NCBI GenBank assembly: GCA_029891385.1
Contig: CM057227.1
Location: 93,396,818-93,460,817, forward strand
Length of the DNA: 64,000 nucleotides
Reading direction: 5' to 3'
Source of the DNA: Erythroxylum novogranatense
Taxonomy: Eukaryota; Streptophyta; Magnoliopsida; Malpighiales; Erythroxylaceae
Shown piece by piece: positions 22,409-33,664 of the stretch. The translations under genes were made by a program, and so were the position numbers. A model generated the notes under the pieces. The model saw nothing but the letters and a program-made list of their open reading frames with translations, searched no databases and was not told the origin of the DNA. Position 1 is the stretch's first letter. The number at the start of each line of letters is the position of its first letter.

Positions 22409-23671
22409 TCACAAACGATATCCTTTCACCCCTGGAGCATAACCGAGGAAAATACATTTCTTATCCCTAGGCTCTAACTTTCCCTCATTAACATGCATAT
22501 AAGCTGGACACCCAAATATTCTTAAAGTAGAGTAATCAGCAGGAGTACCTGACCAAACTTCCTCCAGAGTCTTAAGATCAAGAGGAGCACAAGGAGAGCG
22601 GTTGGCAATATAGCACGCCGTGAAAATAACTTCTGCCCAAAAATCAAGTGTCAACCCTGCATTAGAGATCATACACCGAGCCCTTTCCAAAAGATTCCGG
22701 TTCATACGCTTAGCGACTCCATTTTGTTGCAGAGTCATTCTGACAGTGTGATGCCGAGCGATTCCTTCATTCTTGCAGAACTCATTGAATTCACCTCCAC
22801 AAAATTTCAAACCATTGTCTGTCCGTAGCCACCTAACATGCCTTCCTGTTTGCTTTTCAATCAAAGCTTTCCATTGTTTAAAGGTTAAGAAAACATCATT
22901 CTTATGTTTCAAAAAATACACCCAAACCTTCCTCGAATAATCATCAATAAAAGTCAACATATACCGGACACCACCTTTAGATGGAACACGAGAGGGCCCC
23001 CACAAATCAGAATGAATGTAATCCAAAGTACCTTTAGTTTTATGAGCAATTTGGAGGCTGAAGCTCACTCGCTTCGCTTCCCAAAATACAATGCTCAAAA
23101 GTCCATCTTACCGGTCTTTGACCACAAAGTAGGCCTCTCTTGCTTAAAACCGTTAAGCCTTTCTCACCCATGTGTCCCAAACGCATGTGCCACATTTTGG
23201 TAATGTCAACATCTGAGGATGTAGGGACTACTGCAGCACTTGTCACCGTAGGTCCCTGCAAAATATACAAACTACCAGACTTGCAAGCTTTCATCAGTAC
23301 AAGAGCACCTTTAGAAAATTTCAAAACTCCACCTTCACCCGAGAACTTGCACTCTTGAGAATCGAGAGTGCCCAAAGAGATGAAATTCTTCTTCAAATCA
23401 GGAACATGTCTAACATCAGTGAGTGTTCTGAATATGACATCATACATCTTAATACGGACTGTACCTTTACCAACAACTTTACAGGCAACATTATTACCCA
23501 TCAAAACAATTCCACCATCAAATGAATCATAATTGGTAAAACACTCCCTATCAGGACTCATGAGGTAAGAACAACCCGAGTCTAAAATCCACTCCTTATT
23601 AGACCTGACTTTATCTTCTATGGCTACAAAGATAATTCCCTCATTCTCATCTACTGCTACACTAGCCTCGG
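22409..23671 (-). pseudogene. Copia protease and integrase, frameshifted and catalytically altered
   Basis: The protease region reads [16 protein letters not shown] with the DSG active-site motif (about 23590). The integrase zinc region starts [14 protein letters not shown] (about 23190). A frameshift lies near 23040-23110. The integrase core follows: HSDLWGP (first Asp) and RTDNGLKF (second Asp). The third catalytic residue, in the usual QQNGVAERMN, is changed to Lys (QQNGVAKRMN). The core continues to CIFLGYAPGVKGYRL, then a TGA. The Glu-to-Lys change alone should abolish DDE catalysis. Confidence 0.87.
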
Positions 23672-24477
23672 CCGTTGTTCTTTGTTATTTCTTTCAATTT
23701 TATTTTCTCCTTATTCTTCGATTTATAGCAATCAGCCTCAATGTGCCCTTTCTTTTTGCAATAATTACAAATTAAGTTCTTATGTCTGGATTTCGACCTG
23801 CCTTTGGATCTACCCTTTTCAGAGTCTCTATTTTCAGATATACCCCGCACAAATAGTCCCTCTGCCTGACTTCCATTAGTTTCACCAGTGATGTCCCTAT
23901 CTATCTTCTCCTTGGACTTTAATGCAGACTTAATACTATCATATGAGATAGACTCTTTCCCATAAATCATAGTATCACGAAAATATTTAAAAGACTGGGG
24001 CAGGGAACACAACAATAAAATGGCTTGATCCTCATCCTTAACAGTAACTTCCACATTCTTCAAATCCATAATAAGTGAATCAAATTTATCTAAATGTGAA
24101 GTTATTGATGTACCTTCTGTCATCCTTAACATGTACAACTTCTGCTTTAAATAAAGCCGATTCTCCACCGTCTTCTTCATGTATATGGTTTTCAACTTAT
24201 CCCACATGCCTTTGGTTGTGATTTCACCGGCAACTTCCTGCAAAGCCTCATCAGTGAGATTTAAAATAATACATGATCTAGCCTTATCATCTAGATCCTT
24301 AAATTTGTTCGACGACATGTCTGCTGGCTTTTTCTCCTCTCCATCGAGTGCTAACTTACTTCTATCATGTGTTAGAATGGCCTGCATTTTGAGTTGCCAC
24401 ATTTCGAAATTAATATTCCAACCAAACTTTTCAATGGAGGTCGTTATCATCATAATGGCTATAAGTGGGCCCCGCAC
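23662..24477 (-). pseudogene. Copia gag with zinc knuckle
   Basis: An open frame of 271 codons. The UBN2-type gag phrase MWQLKMQAIL is near residue 26. ENRLYLKQKLYMLRM and the DEDQAILLLCSLPQSFKYF phrase follow, then a basic tract and an intact CCHC knuckle (CNYCKKKGHIEADC) near the C-terminus. The frame ends at NNGRG and the protease continues in another frame ([13 protein letters not shown]...), so gag and pol are out of register. The first residues differ from the usual copia start (KFxGxNFxxWKxKM), so the true start is not certain. Confidence 0.82.
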
Positions 24478-24839
24478 AAGAAATCAGAATGGTGGATCCC
24501 ACAAATGAAACTAGAACAAACAAAACCGGGTAGTAAGCTCAACAAGTGAAAACAAGACGTGGGCTCCATAAACAAAATCGAGAGGTGGGTCCCGCAAACT
24601 AAACTCGAGGCGTGGGCCCCACAAATAAATTAATCCCCCAATACAAAATCGGAACAAACCGATAAAATAGGGCAGTGGGCCCCACGGGTCAAAATCGAAG
24701 CAGTGAGCCCCGCAAGTGAAATCGAGGCAGTGGGCCCCGTTTAGGCTTACTACAAAATCTAACTCACTTTCTGATGTGGAAGATCCACCTAGTGGCGACC
24801 ACAGAGCATACGGTAAGTTAGACCCAAAAATAATGGCTA

Positions 24840-24855
24840 GAGCTCTAATACCAAT
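24840..24855 (-). promoter_or_regulatory. Primer binding site, initiator Met-tRNA type
   Basis: The minus strand reads ATTGGTATTAGAGCTC, one C-to-T change from the usual TGGTATCAGAGC, immediately after the LTR end. Confidence 0.8.
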
Positions 24856-24856
24856 T

Positions 24857-25332
24857 TGTTACGGAAATAACCCCAGATCCAATCCCGGTTTAATATAATA
24901 GCCCAAATAGATAATAACGAAAATAAATAAAGCCAAAATAAAATGGGACACTAAACACAGGGATTTACGTGGTTTGGTCAAAATGACCTACTTCCACGGC
25001 CGGAGGGTGAAACAAATTCACTAAATGTTAAGAATTGTACAAAAGACAAAATTAGGCTTAAGAAAGCCTTTACAAAATTTCCAAAAGAATGGCTTCAACG
25101 AGGGATCAATAGGAGAAAGAAGAATAGAGCTATGAGCTCTGTTGAGTGCACTTAAATGAGGGAAATACAATGGCTATTTATAGCCCTTCCCAAATGCATC
25201 GCTCCAAATACAATGAGGTCATTCGTGACCTCAGAATCCAACCACCACTAAATAACAAATATAGCCAACCCATTCTTTTTCAGCAACCCATTCTTTTTCC
25301 ACGTTGAGGAGGGGCCAAGGCATTAACTAACA
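24857..25332 (-). repeat. 5' LTR of the Ty1/copia element
   Basis: On the minus strand it begins TGTTAGTTAATG (25332) and ends CCGTAACA (24857), 476 bases. A TATA-like GGGCTATAAATAGCC lies near 25172-25185 and would fit the promoter. Confidence 0.8.
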
Positions 25333-25678
25333 CAAACTCGTATATTATGTAATGTAAACATGACAGATTATGCATAAAAACAAAAATCAAATCTTGTGAA
25401 ATATATAATAATTTTTAGAAATAAAAAATTAATATTAAAATAATACAAACTACAAGAATCATCTACGTAACAAACTTTTAAATCCAAGTAGAACTTATTG
25501 CCCATTGTTTTTTTTAAATAGAAAAATGGAATTAAAAAAATAATTATGAAAGTTATACAAAGCAGATAGGCAACTGAGGGGGGTACCCTGACAAGCGAAA
25601 ATTACATGTTTAAAATAAGAAGGTGTTGTCAGTCAAACAAGGAGAGGTAGCATTATAGGTTCAGTGAGGACGAGAGTC
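25333..25678. other. Short spacer between copia LTR and Harbinger transposon
   Basis: No gene is recognised. Its right end carries the TTA target duplication of the transposon (25679-25681). Confidence 0.5.
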
Positions 25679-25681
25679 TTA

Positions 25682-25710
25682 ACAGTCTGTTTGGTTACCG
25701 TCTTCAGCAT
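25682..25710 (+). repeat. Left terminal inverted repeat of the Harbinger element
   Basis: ACAGTCTGTTTGGTTACCG at the left end pairs with the right-end complement TCCTGTGTTTGGTTACCG. A second, internal copy of TTTGGTTTCCGTCTTCAG lies at about 25834. Confidence 0.8.
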
Positions 25711-25899
25711 GCAAAGATAGGACGAGACGGAACAGGACATGACAAGACAGAACAAGAATTGAAGACAGGGAGATGCTTGGTTGTGATGGACAGAACAGAG
25801 ATAATTGTCCTCGTCCTAAGGACAGAAATGTGTTTGGTTTCCGTCTTCAGAAAAGAAAACAGTGTTAATGACATAAATGTCCTTGTAGTGTAATAAGAC

Positions 25900-26780
25900 T
25901 TATAGATGTTAATAAATGTAATTTTTAGTATTATTTTGATTATTAATATTGTTAATAATATTATTATTACTGTTATTATGATTATATTATTATTATTATT
26001 ATGATAATATTAATTATAATTATAATTAATATTATAAATATAATTATTATATTATTATTATGAGATTAAATTTTATACTATTATTATTTTGTTAATATTA
26101 TGAATATTATTTTGATTATTATAATTATTATAATAACGTATTATTATTATTAATATTACTATAAAATTATTATTATTATTACTATTATGACAAGTATTAT
26201 TATTATGTTTTATTATTATTATTATTATTATTATGTATAAGAATAATAATATTATTATAATTATACATTTTCATAATAATAATAATAATATTTAAAATAT
26301 TACTAGAATTAATTTTGTTAACATTATTAATATTATTTTGATTATTTCTATTATTATTAATATATTTACGTTGTAATATTAATTTTTATTATTATAATTG
26401 TTATTATTATTATTAATATGGTTCTATGATTATTATAAATATTATTATGACCTATTATTAATATGGTTCTATTATTATTATTATTATGTTTATTATTATT
26501 ATTATTATTACCTACTATGACACGTATTTGTTGATTTGTTTATTTTAGTATGATAATTGTTAAAGAAAATTAAACATGTTATTATAATTATTATTAATTA
26601 TTGTTGTTACTATTACTAAGATTTAGTATAAATTTTGTAATAAAACGAAAATTAATAATTATTACTATTATTAAATTTTGTCATTACTTCCATTATCAAT
26701 TAATATATATTATCTTGAGCTTATTATTATTATTATTGTAATTATGACTATTATTTATCTTCTTATAATTATGATTATAA
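25900..26780. repeat. TTA/ATT-rich microsatellite region
   Basis: About 0.9 kb is built mostly of TTA, ATT and TAA triplets with interruptions, inside the left arm of the Harbinger element. No coding signal. Confidence 0.85.
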
Positions 26781-27006
26781 TTATGAAAATTAGTTAGGAC
26801 AATAATTTAACAAAACATCTAGACATTAATATAATTAATTACATAATAGGCTCGAACAGCATCGTCAACCAAGAAATCCTAATATATAATTGTTTAAACA
26901 ACATCTAAGCATTCATGGCTTTAAATACGTTGAAGCCTTAAAATTTATTGAGAATTTCGATAATAATAATGCCGAAAATGACCCCAACAGCAAATACGAA
27001 TAATAC

Positions 27007-27414
27007 TTAACTCCATGCCAAAGTTTGGTTCAGTGTTGCAGTTGCATGTGGATGTTGAGCTGTTGGCAGTGAAAATTGAAGCGGGAAAAGTGAGGATGCC
27101 GTTGCATGTGGTTGTTGAGCTGTTGGCAGTGAAAATTGAAGCGGGATTGGTGAGGGTTCAGTTGCATGTGGTTACTGAGATTGTGGCAGTGTCGATTGAA
27201 GCGGGATTGGGGAGGGTTCATTGGCGGTTGGTTGAATATCGTCGTTTGGACGACTGGTCCTGTTTCAATCCATGGCAAATGCAGTTTCTGCTTCAACCAA
27301 GGTCCGAAACCCCTTGAATCTAGCATTTGGGAAGCCCTCAACAAGCAATTTGACGTCATCCCAGCTGGTGAAAATACCTACTTGACATCCGAAAAAGACA
27401 ACATAGAATCCATA
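27007..27414 (-). pseudogene. RNase H1 N-terminal (hybrid-binding/viroplasmin-type) domain with 20-residue repeats
   Basis: After an acceptor-like GGGCAG, the minus strand reads YGFYVVFFGCQVGIFTSW, then DDVKLLVEGFPNARFKGF and RTLVEAETAF. This matches the small RNA/DNA-hybrid-binding domain found at the N-terminus of eukaryotic RNase H1 (also called viroplasmin domain; pattern YxV..G...GIY.SW......V.G...A.FK.F.T..EAE.AF). It is followed by three and a half 20-residue repeats of the form PHATEPSPIPLQFSLPTAQQ, encoded by a 60-base tandem repeat, and a natural TAA at 27007. There are two internal stops (TGA for a likely Trp near 27266 and TAA for Gln near 27114). No RNase H catalytic domain follows. 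It lies downstream of the SANT gene on the same strand, either as its alternative 3' exon or as a third gene. Confidence 0.7.
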
Positions 27415-27681
27415 CCTGCCCATGTTATACCTGTACCTACAAGATTGATCATCTCATAACCATTCATAGACGTACAAAAATTGTAAACATTAAGTAATTT
27501 AAAACCCTATCATTCGTCATTGATAAACAGAGATACAAATATAGTCCAAAACATATGATCTGATCACAAAACATCAGTCCAATACTAGCACAAATACGTA
27601 TAGTTCAACGCATATGTACCATCATACATGTCCATTATATAGTTAACATAAGCATACAAATTATGACAACAGATTAAAAAG

Positions 27682-28634
27682 TCAATGATGCATATCTAAT
27701 AGGCTCCGCACATAATCCCCGCCATACGCATTTGCACCCCAGAAAATATTCCCCACATGAGGATTCATTGAGAAGATGTGGAGAGCCCTGATAACCTCTT
27801 CGTTAGAGAAACCCAATCCTGCAAGCTCGTCACCTAGCTGGAGAATTGGTGGGCCCACGGTCATTGCATCTGCAATTATCTGGGCACTTCAAATTTGCAA
27901 GTCAGTTGCGCGGGAAATTGTGGCGGCAATGCTTTCTAACACTTCAGTGTCCCTGTTCTTCCTTTTCCCCCTATTTTGTTGGTTCCCGTCTGTGTTGGTA
28001 GATGAGGCGACAGATCCAGTTGCATGCACAGAAGCAGTTACAACGGGTGTATCCGCTGGAATTGGTTCAAACAACGACTCAAGAGGAGGTGAACCTGCTG
28101 GTGCATCCCCTTCAGTGTCATCTGCTGCAAACTGAGAAGCTGCATCCCCATGGTCCACTGCAGCTGCACCTGTGGCTCTATCTTTCCCAAAGACAAACTC
28201 AAGTCTAGGGTAAATAGGGAATGGCTTGCCAGGGGTATAGTACCTATTAGGGTGTTTATGAGAATAGTGCAAAGATGGTTGTTAGCATGGTACACAAATT
28301 CCAATACATTAATATGCGTGTATGAACAACCTACCCTCATCCATTCGTCAAGCACTTGCTTGCTGTCTACCTCGACACATTGCTTAGTTTCATTCCACCC
28401 AAACCCACTGCATTGCAACATGTCATATGCTGTCTGATATTTATCCTTAAACCTCTTATGTTTATTTTGTATATGCCTCTTCTCAATTCCACACCCAAGG
28501 AACTTCTCAACCATGAGTGTGGCAATCAATTGGAAAGTCTCAGGCTTAAATTGTCCATTATCGGTCCTCTTTCTGCCAACAACTGCGTCGGTAACAAATG
28601 CGTCTGTCTCGCCATCTGTCCAAACTCGTGACAT
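27682..28634 (-). pseudogene. Harbinger accessory protein with SANT/MYB-like DNA-binding domain
   Basis: In plant PIF/Harbinger elements this second protein binds the ends and helps the transposase enter the nucleus and act. The likely start is MSRVWTDGETDAFV (28634). The domain runs through FQLIATLMVEKFLG, KHIQNKHKRFKDKYQ-like sequence and MLQCSGFGWNETKQCVE to VLDEWM, the plant Myb/SANT-like fold. A roughly 90-base intron (about 28334-28244) separates it from YTPGKPFPIYPRLEFVFGKD RATG, a conserved C-terminal motif. After an acidic/Ala-rich linker and a basic GKRKNRD segment there is an in-frame TGA at 27889. The same frame continues through IADAMTVGPPILQLGDELAG to YVRSLLDMHH, ending at 27682. 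Confidence 0.8.
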
Positions 28635-28881
28635 TGCACCTAAGCCATACAATGTCATACCCCAAACCATTACAAACCATTTCCATCAATGAGTAATTTG
28701 ATTCTTGTTTTCACTCATGAAGACAATATAGAATTAAACGAAACATGCTATTAAGTACAAAGAAAACAAAGCAAAAAAAAATAAATTCAATCAATGCCTC
28801 AAATCAATTACAATGAAACACAACCAAATTTAATCCCTCCATTCAATACAAACTGTTATTAAGTAAATTAAAGTCGACAAC

Positions 28882-30283
28882 TTAATGGTTTCTTCTCCAT
28901 TCATCAAACATGTTGTTACCTAATTCCGCTCTCCATTGACTCCATTCGTTACTTGTCTCGACACGATCAAAAAATTCAGGTAACGGTGCATCTTCCCCAA
29001 TTGGAACTTCATCAGGTTCCATGTCAGCAAGCTCTACTGGATCAAAACTCATATGCAATCTAATGAAATTATGCAGAAGGCAGCATACATGAATGATGTG
29101 CACATGAGTGGATGCTGGATAAAAAGATGGATTTCTGAGGATTTTCCATCTTTTTTTCAGTAAACCAAATGCACGTTCAATGACATTTCTGGCAGACGAG
29201 TATCTCTTATTATAGAGCTCTTCTGGATTCCTAGGTGCCCTCCCATCTCTTGCCCACTCTTGAATATGGTATCTTGTGCCTCTAAAAGGTGCAAGAAAAC
29301 CAGGGCCATTGGTATAGCCAGCATCTACTAAGTAGTAATTTCCTATAAGCAAATTACACTATTACTATAGTATATGTAATCAAACGGTATAAAAAATTGA
29401 CCACCTTCTTACATACCCCGGGGAACTTGCAGTCCATTAGGCCTTGTAACAGCATCATGCAGAACCCTGGAATCCGCTGCTGAACCCTCCCATCCAGCAA
29501 GAACATAAACAAAGTTTAAGTTCTTGTCACACACTCCTAAAATATTAGTGCATATTCTCCCTTTCTTACCTCGATATCTGGGCTTGTCTGCTTGGGGAAC
29601 TATTATGTCTAAATAGGTCCCATCGAGAGCATCAAGGCAACCCTTTGTTTAAAATTCCAATAAAAAAACGGTTCTAGTTAACTAATGTCATCAAATAAGA
29701 AATTACATACTGTATTGTCGCTAAATAAAATTACTAACCTTAAACCATTTCCATCTAGTGTCCGTGCAATCCTCAGGAACGGGTATGGGCTTGACCAACA
29801 ACAGATGTTGAAGCTTTATAACAGTCTTCAACACACTGTGGAAGACCCTACTTATTGTCTCTCCTGACCTCATAAAACGAACTTGTAATACTCTATTAGA
29901 TTCATTTTGTGCTAATATTGTAAGGAATATTAAAACCTTTTCTTCCATGGACACATGGCCCGTATTTGTCAACCCACCATTGACCTTAAGCATCTCACAT
30001 AACAATGTAAATGCATTACTATCCATCCTTATATCCCACTAGGTATTCCTATCCCCCTCATGCAAAATCCTATCTACATTGGTTGCCCTATTTGGTACTG
30101 TCAATGCCCTACTTCCTCTCGCATTTTCATTTCTACATCGTCTTTTGGTGTATATATACAAGTATACGAGCAAGGCCATCCTCATGAGATCCAGTTGCCC
30201 TTTCATAATCTCATACAACGCCAGACACTTAATTATATGATCATGAGCCATTGACTCCAAATTTGAAAATAAAACTGTCTGCA
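28882..30283 (-). pseudogene. PIF/Harbinger DDE transposase
   Basis: Cuts and pastes the element. Exon 30283-29739 starts after a TTTGCAG acceptor and reads through IRMDSNAFTLLCEMLK, with one in-frame TAG at 30039-30041. An intron (29738-29643) is followed by exon 29642-29417: GCLDALDGTYLDIIVP with the first Asp, RYRGKKGRICTNILGVCD, and GWEGSAADSRVLHDA with the second Asp. A second intron (29416-29343) leads to exon 29342-28882: YYLVDAGYTNGPGFLAPFRG, then NVIERAFGLLKKRWKIL with the catalytic Glu, and HIIHVCCLLHNFIRLH. All three catalytic residues are kept. Length is normal for the family. Apart from the stop in exon 1 it looks well preserved. An upstream exon may exist, because exon 1 begins at an acceptor without a clear start codon. 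Confidence 0.87.
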
Positions 30284-30299
30284 AACAAAAAAAATGTAA

Positions 30300-33200
30300 T
30301 GTTCAAACACTAGATTTGTACATATGTATAAAATAGTAAGGTGTGTAACAACTCCATTGAAGAAATGCATTGATTCCGTTCTATACTAGTTTTCATATGC
30401 ATATATAATTGGCATATTGTATTTGTAGTGTCATTTCCATTATATTGTTCTATACTTGTTATTTGATTGTCATATCTGGTAAGTTAGGACTTGCTTACCA
30501 GGAATTACAAACATACAGTGTTCTATGTTGATTTTCACATTTTTAATGACTGCATAATACTTGACAGCCCTTAACTTACCACTATAAGTTGTTAGCAATA
30601 AGTACAAATAGAACGACTTGGTACTAATTCAACATAATACTGCATTGAGACTATTATATTGTATTTTTATTGGTATTCCAAACCATTTGCAAGGTTGGTT
30701 TTGGATTATTTGCTTAAGAGCTCCATGTTGTGTTTCAGCTGCCTCTACCATTCGTCATTGTTTTGGCACTCAATCATGAAGCCTTTACATGTTGGTCATA
30801 ATGTTGTTGATCTTCATCATTGTCAATCTTTTATTCAGTTGAAAGTTCTAAATTTTCCCATTCACCTCATTCAAAACCTACAATAGATGCTCATACATGA
30901 TGAAATCACCCAACTTAATAGTGAAACTTCTGCTCAAAATATCATTACAACAGAATCCATATTTTGTAAGCTGGGTAGAAAACTCAACAAATATTTTTGT
31001 TATTTGGTATTTTGGTTGGCATATGCAAACATAGTAAATGTCATAATTTACTATGTTTCGTATGCAAGTAGTAATGAATGTGTTGCTAATTTCTATCCGA
31101 AGATGGATCTAGTGCATTTAAATGCAAATAGAAACTTACTAATATAGAGTAAAAATCAACATGGTTATGCATTCGGTTGTGGTAAAGATATATCATAAGC
31201 CGGATATAATTAGAGAGAGTTTGTTAACTGAATTTGGATAATTAGTATTATATTGTGCTATACTTGTTTTCCTATGCTTACATAATAGGCATTTTGTAAT
31301 TTGGTTGACATTTGTATTATATTGTGCTATACTTGTTTTCCTATGCTTACATAATAGGCATTTTGTATTTTGGTTGAGAGAAATCAATTGGGTTTCGATT
31401 AGAATCCGCTGAAGAGACAAAAAGAATCAGCAAATGACATTGATGCTTCTGGTCTATCTATCAACAATATCAAAGAAATTTCTGAATAACCTTTCAGCAT
31501 TATATATGATGAAACTCTGAATATTTATTCTTTGTGAAGTTCTATTTTATATGGACATTTACAATTGATCTAACTATCCAAATACTTGTCAAAGAAGAGA
31601 TAGGAACCTATCAAAAGATGAGGTTTTTGAACATGGAAACCTATCTTAAACAACTAAATGAAAGATATTATGTGAAAGGTAATCAACTCATCTAAAATGT
31701 TGACCCACAAACTTCACTAAGTCTAGCAAATGGTTATATAAAATGTTAAACCTTATTTATGCTGTGTAAACATTTCCTCTGCTCTGCCACAGACCATTAT
31801 ATTATTTGTAAATAATATATGATTATGGTCTTTATAGTTGGGCCCCTACCTAATATACTATTTAGTAATGAGGGAAGTGAAAAACTTTGTTTTCAAGCTT
31901 CCTTGTGTGCCCCGATTATTGCAGGTGAAGTGAAGTCTGATATGTTGCTGTTGCTTCGGGAACGAGAGAAATGATATGTATTCCTATTCTCTTTAGTGTT
32001 TTCATTAAGACTAGCTGCATGGTTTTGGTATCTGTTGTTCCATGTTCTAGTGGATTTAAATGGAAATGGCAACTTACTAACATAGAGTAATTATCAATAT
32101 GGTAACCTATTTATAAGAAAGAAGTTGTTAATGTTCAAACAAAAGATGGTTGAATGCAACTGAGGCATTTACGAAGAAGTTATTTGATTGATACTACCTT
32201 AGATTATTTTAAGCATACTTCCATTTCATAAAATTTTCTCTATACTTTGGTGCTTCCAACTATCTAAGAAGTGACAAAGTTACCAGATTTGATTGATGAG
32301 TTGGTGATCATTCACATCTGGTAACTTTGTTCACAAGCAGAAGTATGTTTCTCAGCAGAACACAACACATATATTTTGTGTTCTAACAGAAAATGGGATA
32401 CAAAAGTTGCTCTTCAGGTTCATAAGCATTCTAAGAACATAATAACTGAAATGTTTTCTGCCTCTTTCAAGTCCAAGAATTCATGTGCATGTTTGATATT
32501 GCTAAATCTTAGCTAAACCACAAGTATTTACACTTCTTTACATTTTCAAATCTAAGAACTTACCACATTCAGCTATGTATACACAACAAACACAAAGAAT
32601 ATTTGAATATGAAGGTAAGATAAAGAAGGACTTACCACTTTGATAAGAAGTATCCAAAATTCAAGTTTCTGAATGCAAGAAGATTGTTGCACAACTAATG
32701 CAAGTTCCACACCCTGAAACAGTAAATTTCAACTCATTGATTAGTTTAATCAAGTGCAATTTAGATATAACTTAACACACACCTATCGCTTACCCAAATC
32801 TCTATGAAACAATATAACCAAAGGATTCAATAGTTTGATGCATTGATCAAAGGGACGAATAATAATCATCATATAGATAAGACTCATATTTTGAACTCCC
32901 TTACAGATTGACTATGCTTGAATTATGTCGATTAAATGATTTATCCTTGTTACTTGGACCGATATAAATCATAAGTTACAATTATAGTCTCTCTCAAGAA
33001 ACACAATCCTTATACCTAAGTTGAATTGACATTAAAAACATGAATAACTGTTATGAAAATAAGAATCTTCCATTTAAACAATAACTTAAAATATAGACTC
33101 TATGATTCATCATATCTAAACAAAGAGAAGTGAGATGTCAAGGCTGAAATCTTGTTATTTCTTGATTCATCCTCATGGAATCTCGTTTTTCTCCAAGATT

Positions 33201-33664
33201 GATTCTTCTTAATGTGCTATTAAGTCTCTTTAGCTTTGGGCTAATTTGTAGTCTTCAACATAGACTCTCCTCCTCTCTTTTCTCTTGTCCTATCCTTTTA
33301 TCATAAATACTCTAAAATAAAGTGAGGCAATATGGGTCACACACGGCTCTATGTTAGTTTGATGTTGCTTTATACCCTTTTATCTTCCTTGTTTCTTAAA
33401 ATTATCATCAATATATCTTCCTTTTTCATTAGGGAGCTAGAATAAAGCCTATAAATAAATTGTAAACTCAATTAAGTACCATTTCACATGAAAATTATTA
33501 CAATGCAAGCTAAATGCTCTTTAAATTATGCTAAAAACCTAATGCAATTAGCACATAACACTCTTGAAAAGTGAGTTAACTATACCTAATATAATATAAT
33601 TTATAAATTGAATTGAACTCAATCAATGGCATGAGACAATTCACCTCTACACAAGAAATTAACC
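30300..33664. other. Internal non-coding part of the Harbinger element
   Basis: No clear gene. It probably holds a long 5' intron of the transposase gene. On the minus strand a segment bounded by acceptor and donor (about 32717-32637, ends CTTATCAAAGTG then GTAAGT) could be an upstream exon, but its protein is not recognised. Confidence 0.4.
31245..31382. repeat. 69-bp tandem duplication
   Basis: Two adjacent copies (31245-31313 and 31314-31382) contain TGTGCTATACTTGTTTTCCT. A weaker related copy is visible near 30380-30470. Confidence 0.85.

Larger units (their letters stand above)
21966..25332 (-). mobile_element. Ty1/copia element (Tnt1-like), 5' part
   Basis: Minus-strand order: LTR (25332-24857), Met-tRNA primer site (24855-24840), gag, protease, integrase and the first residues of reverse transcriptase, where the Athila-like element interrupts it at 21965. 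Gag, protease and integrase phrases resemble Tnt1-type copia polyproteins. Frameshifts, a stop and a lost catalytic residue show it is dead. The rest of reverse transcriptase, RNase H and the 3' LTR are not found intact further left. Confidence 0.88.
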
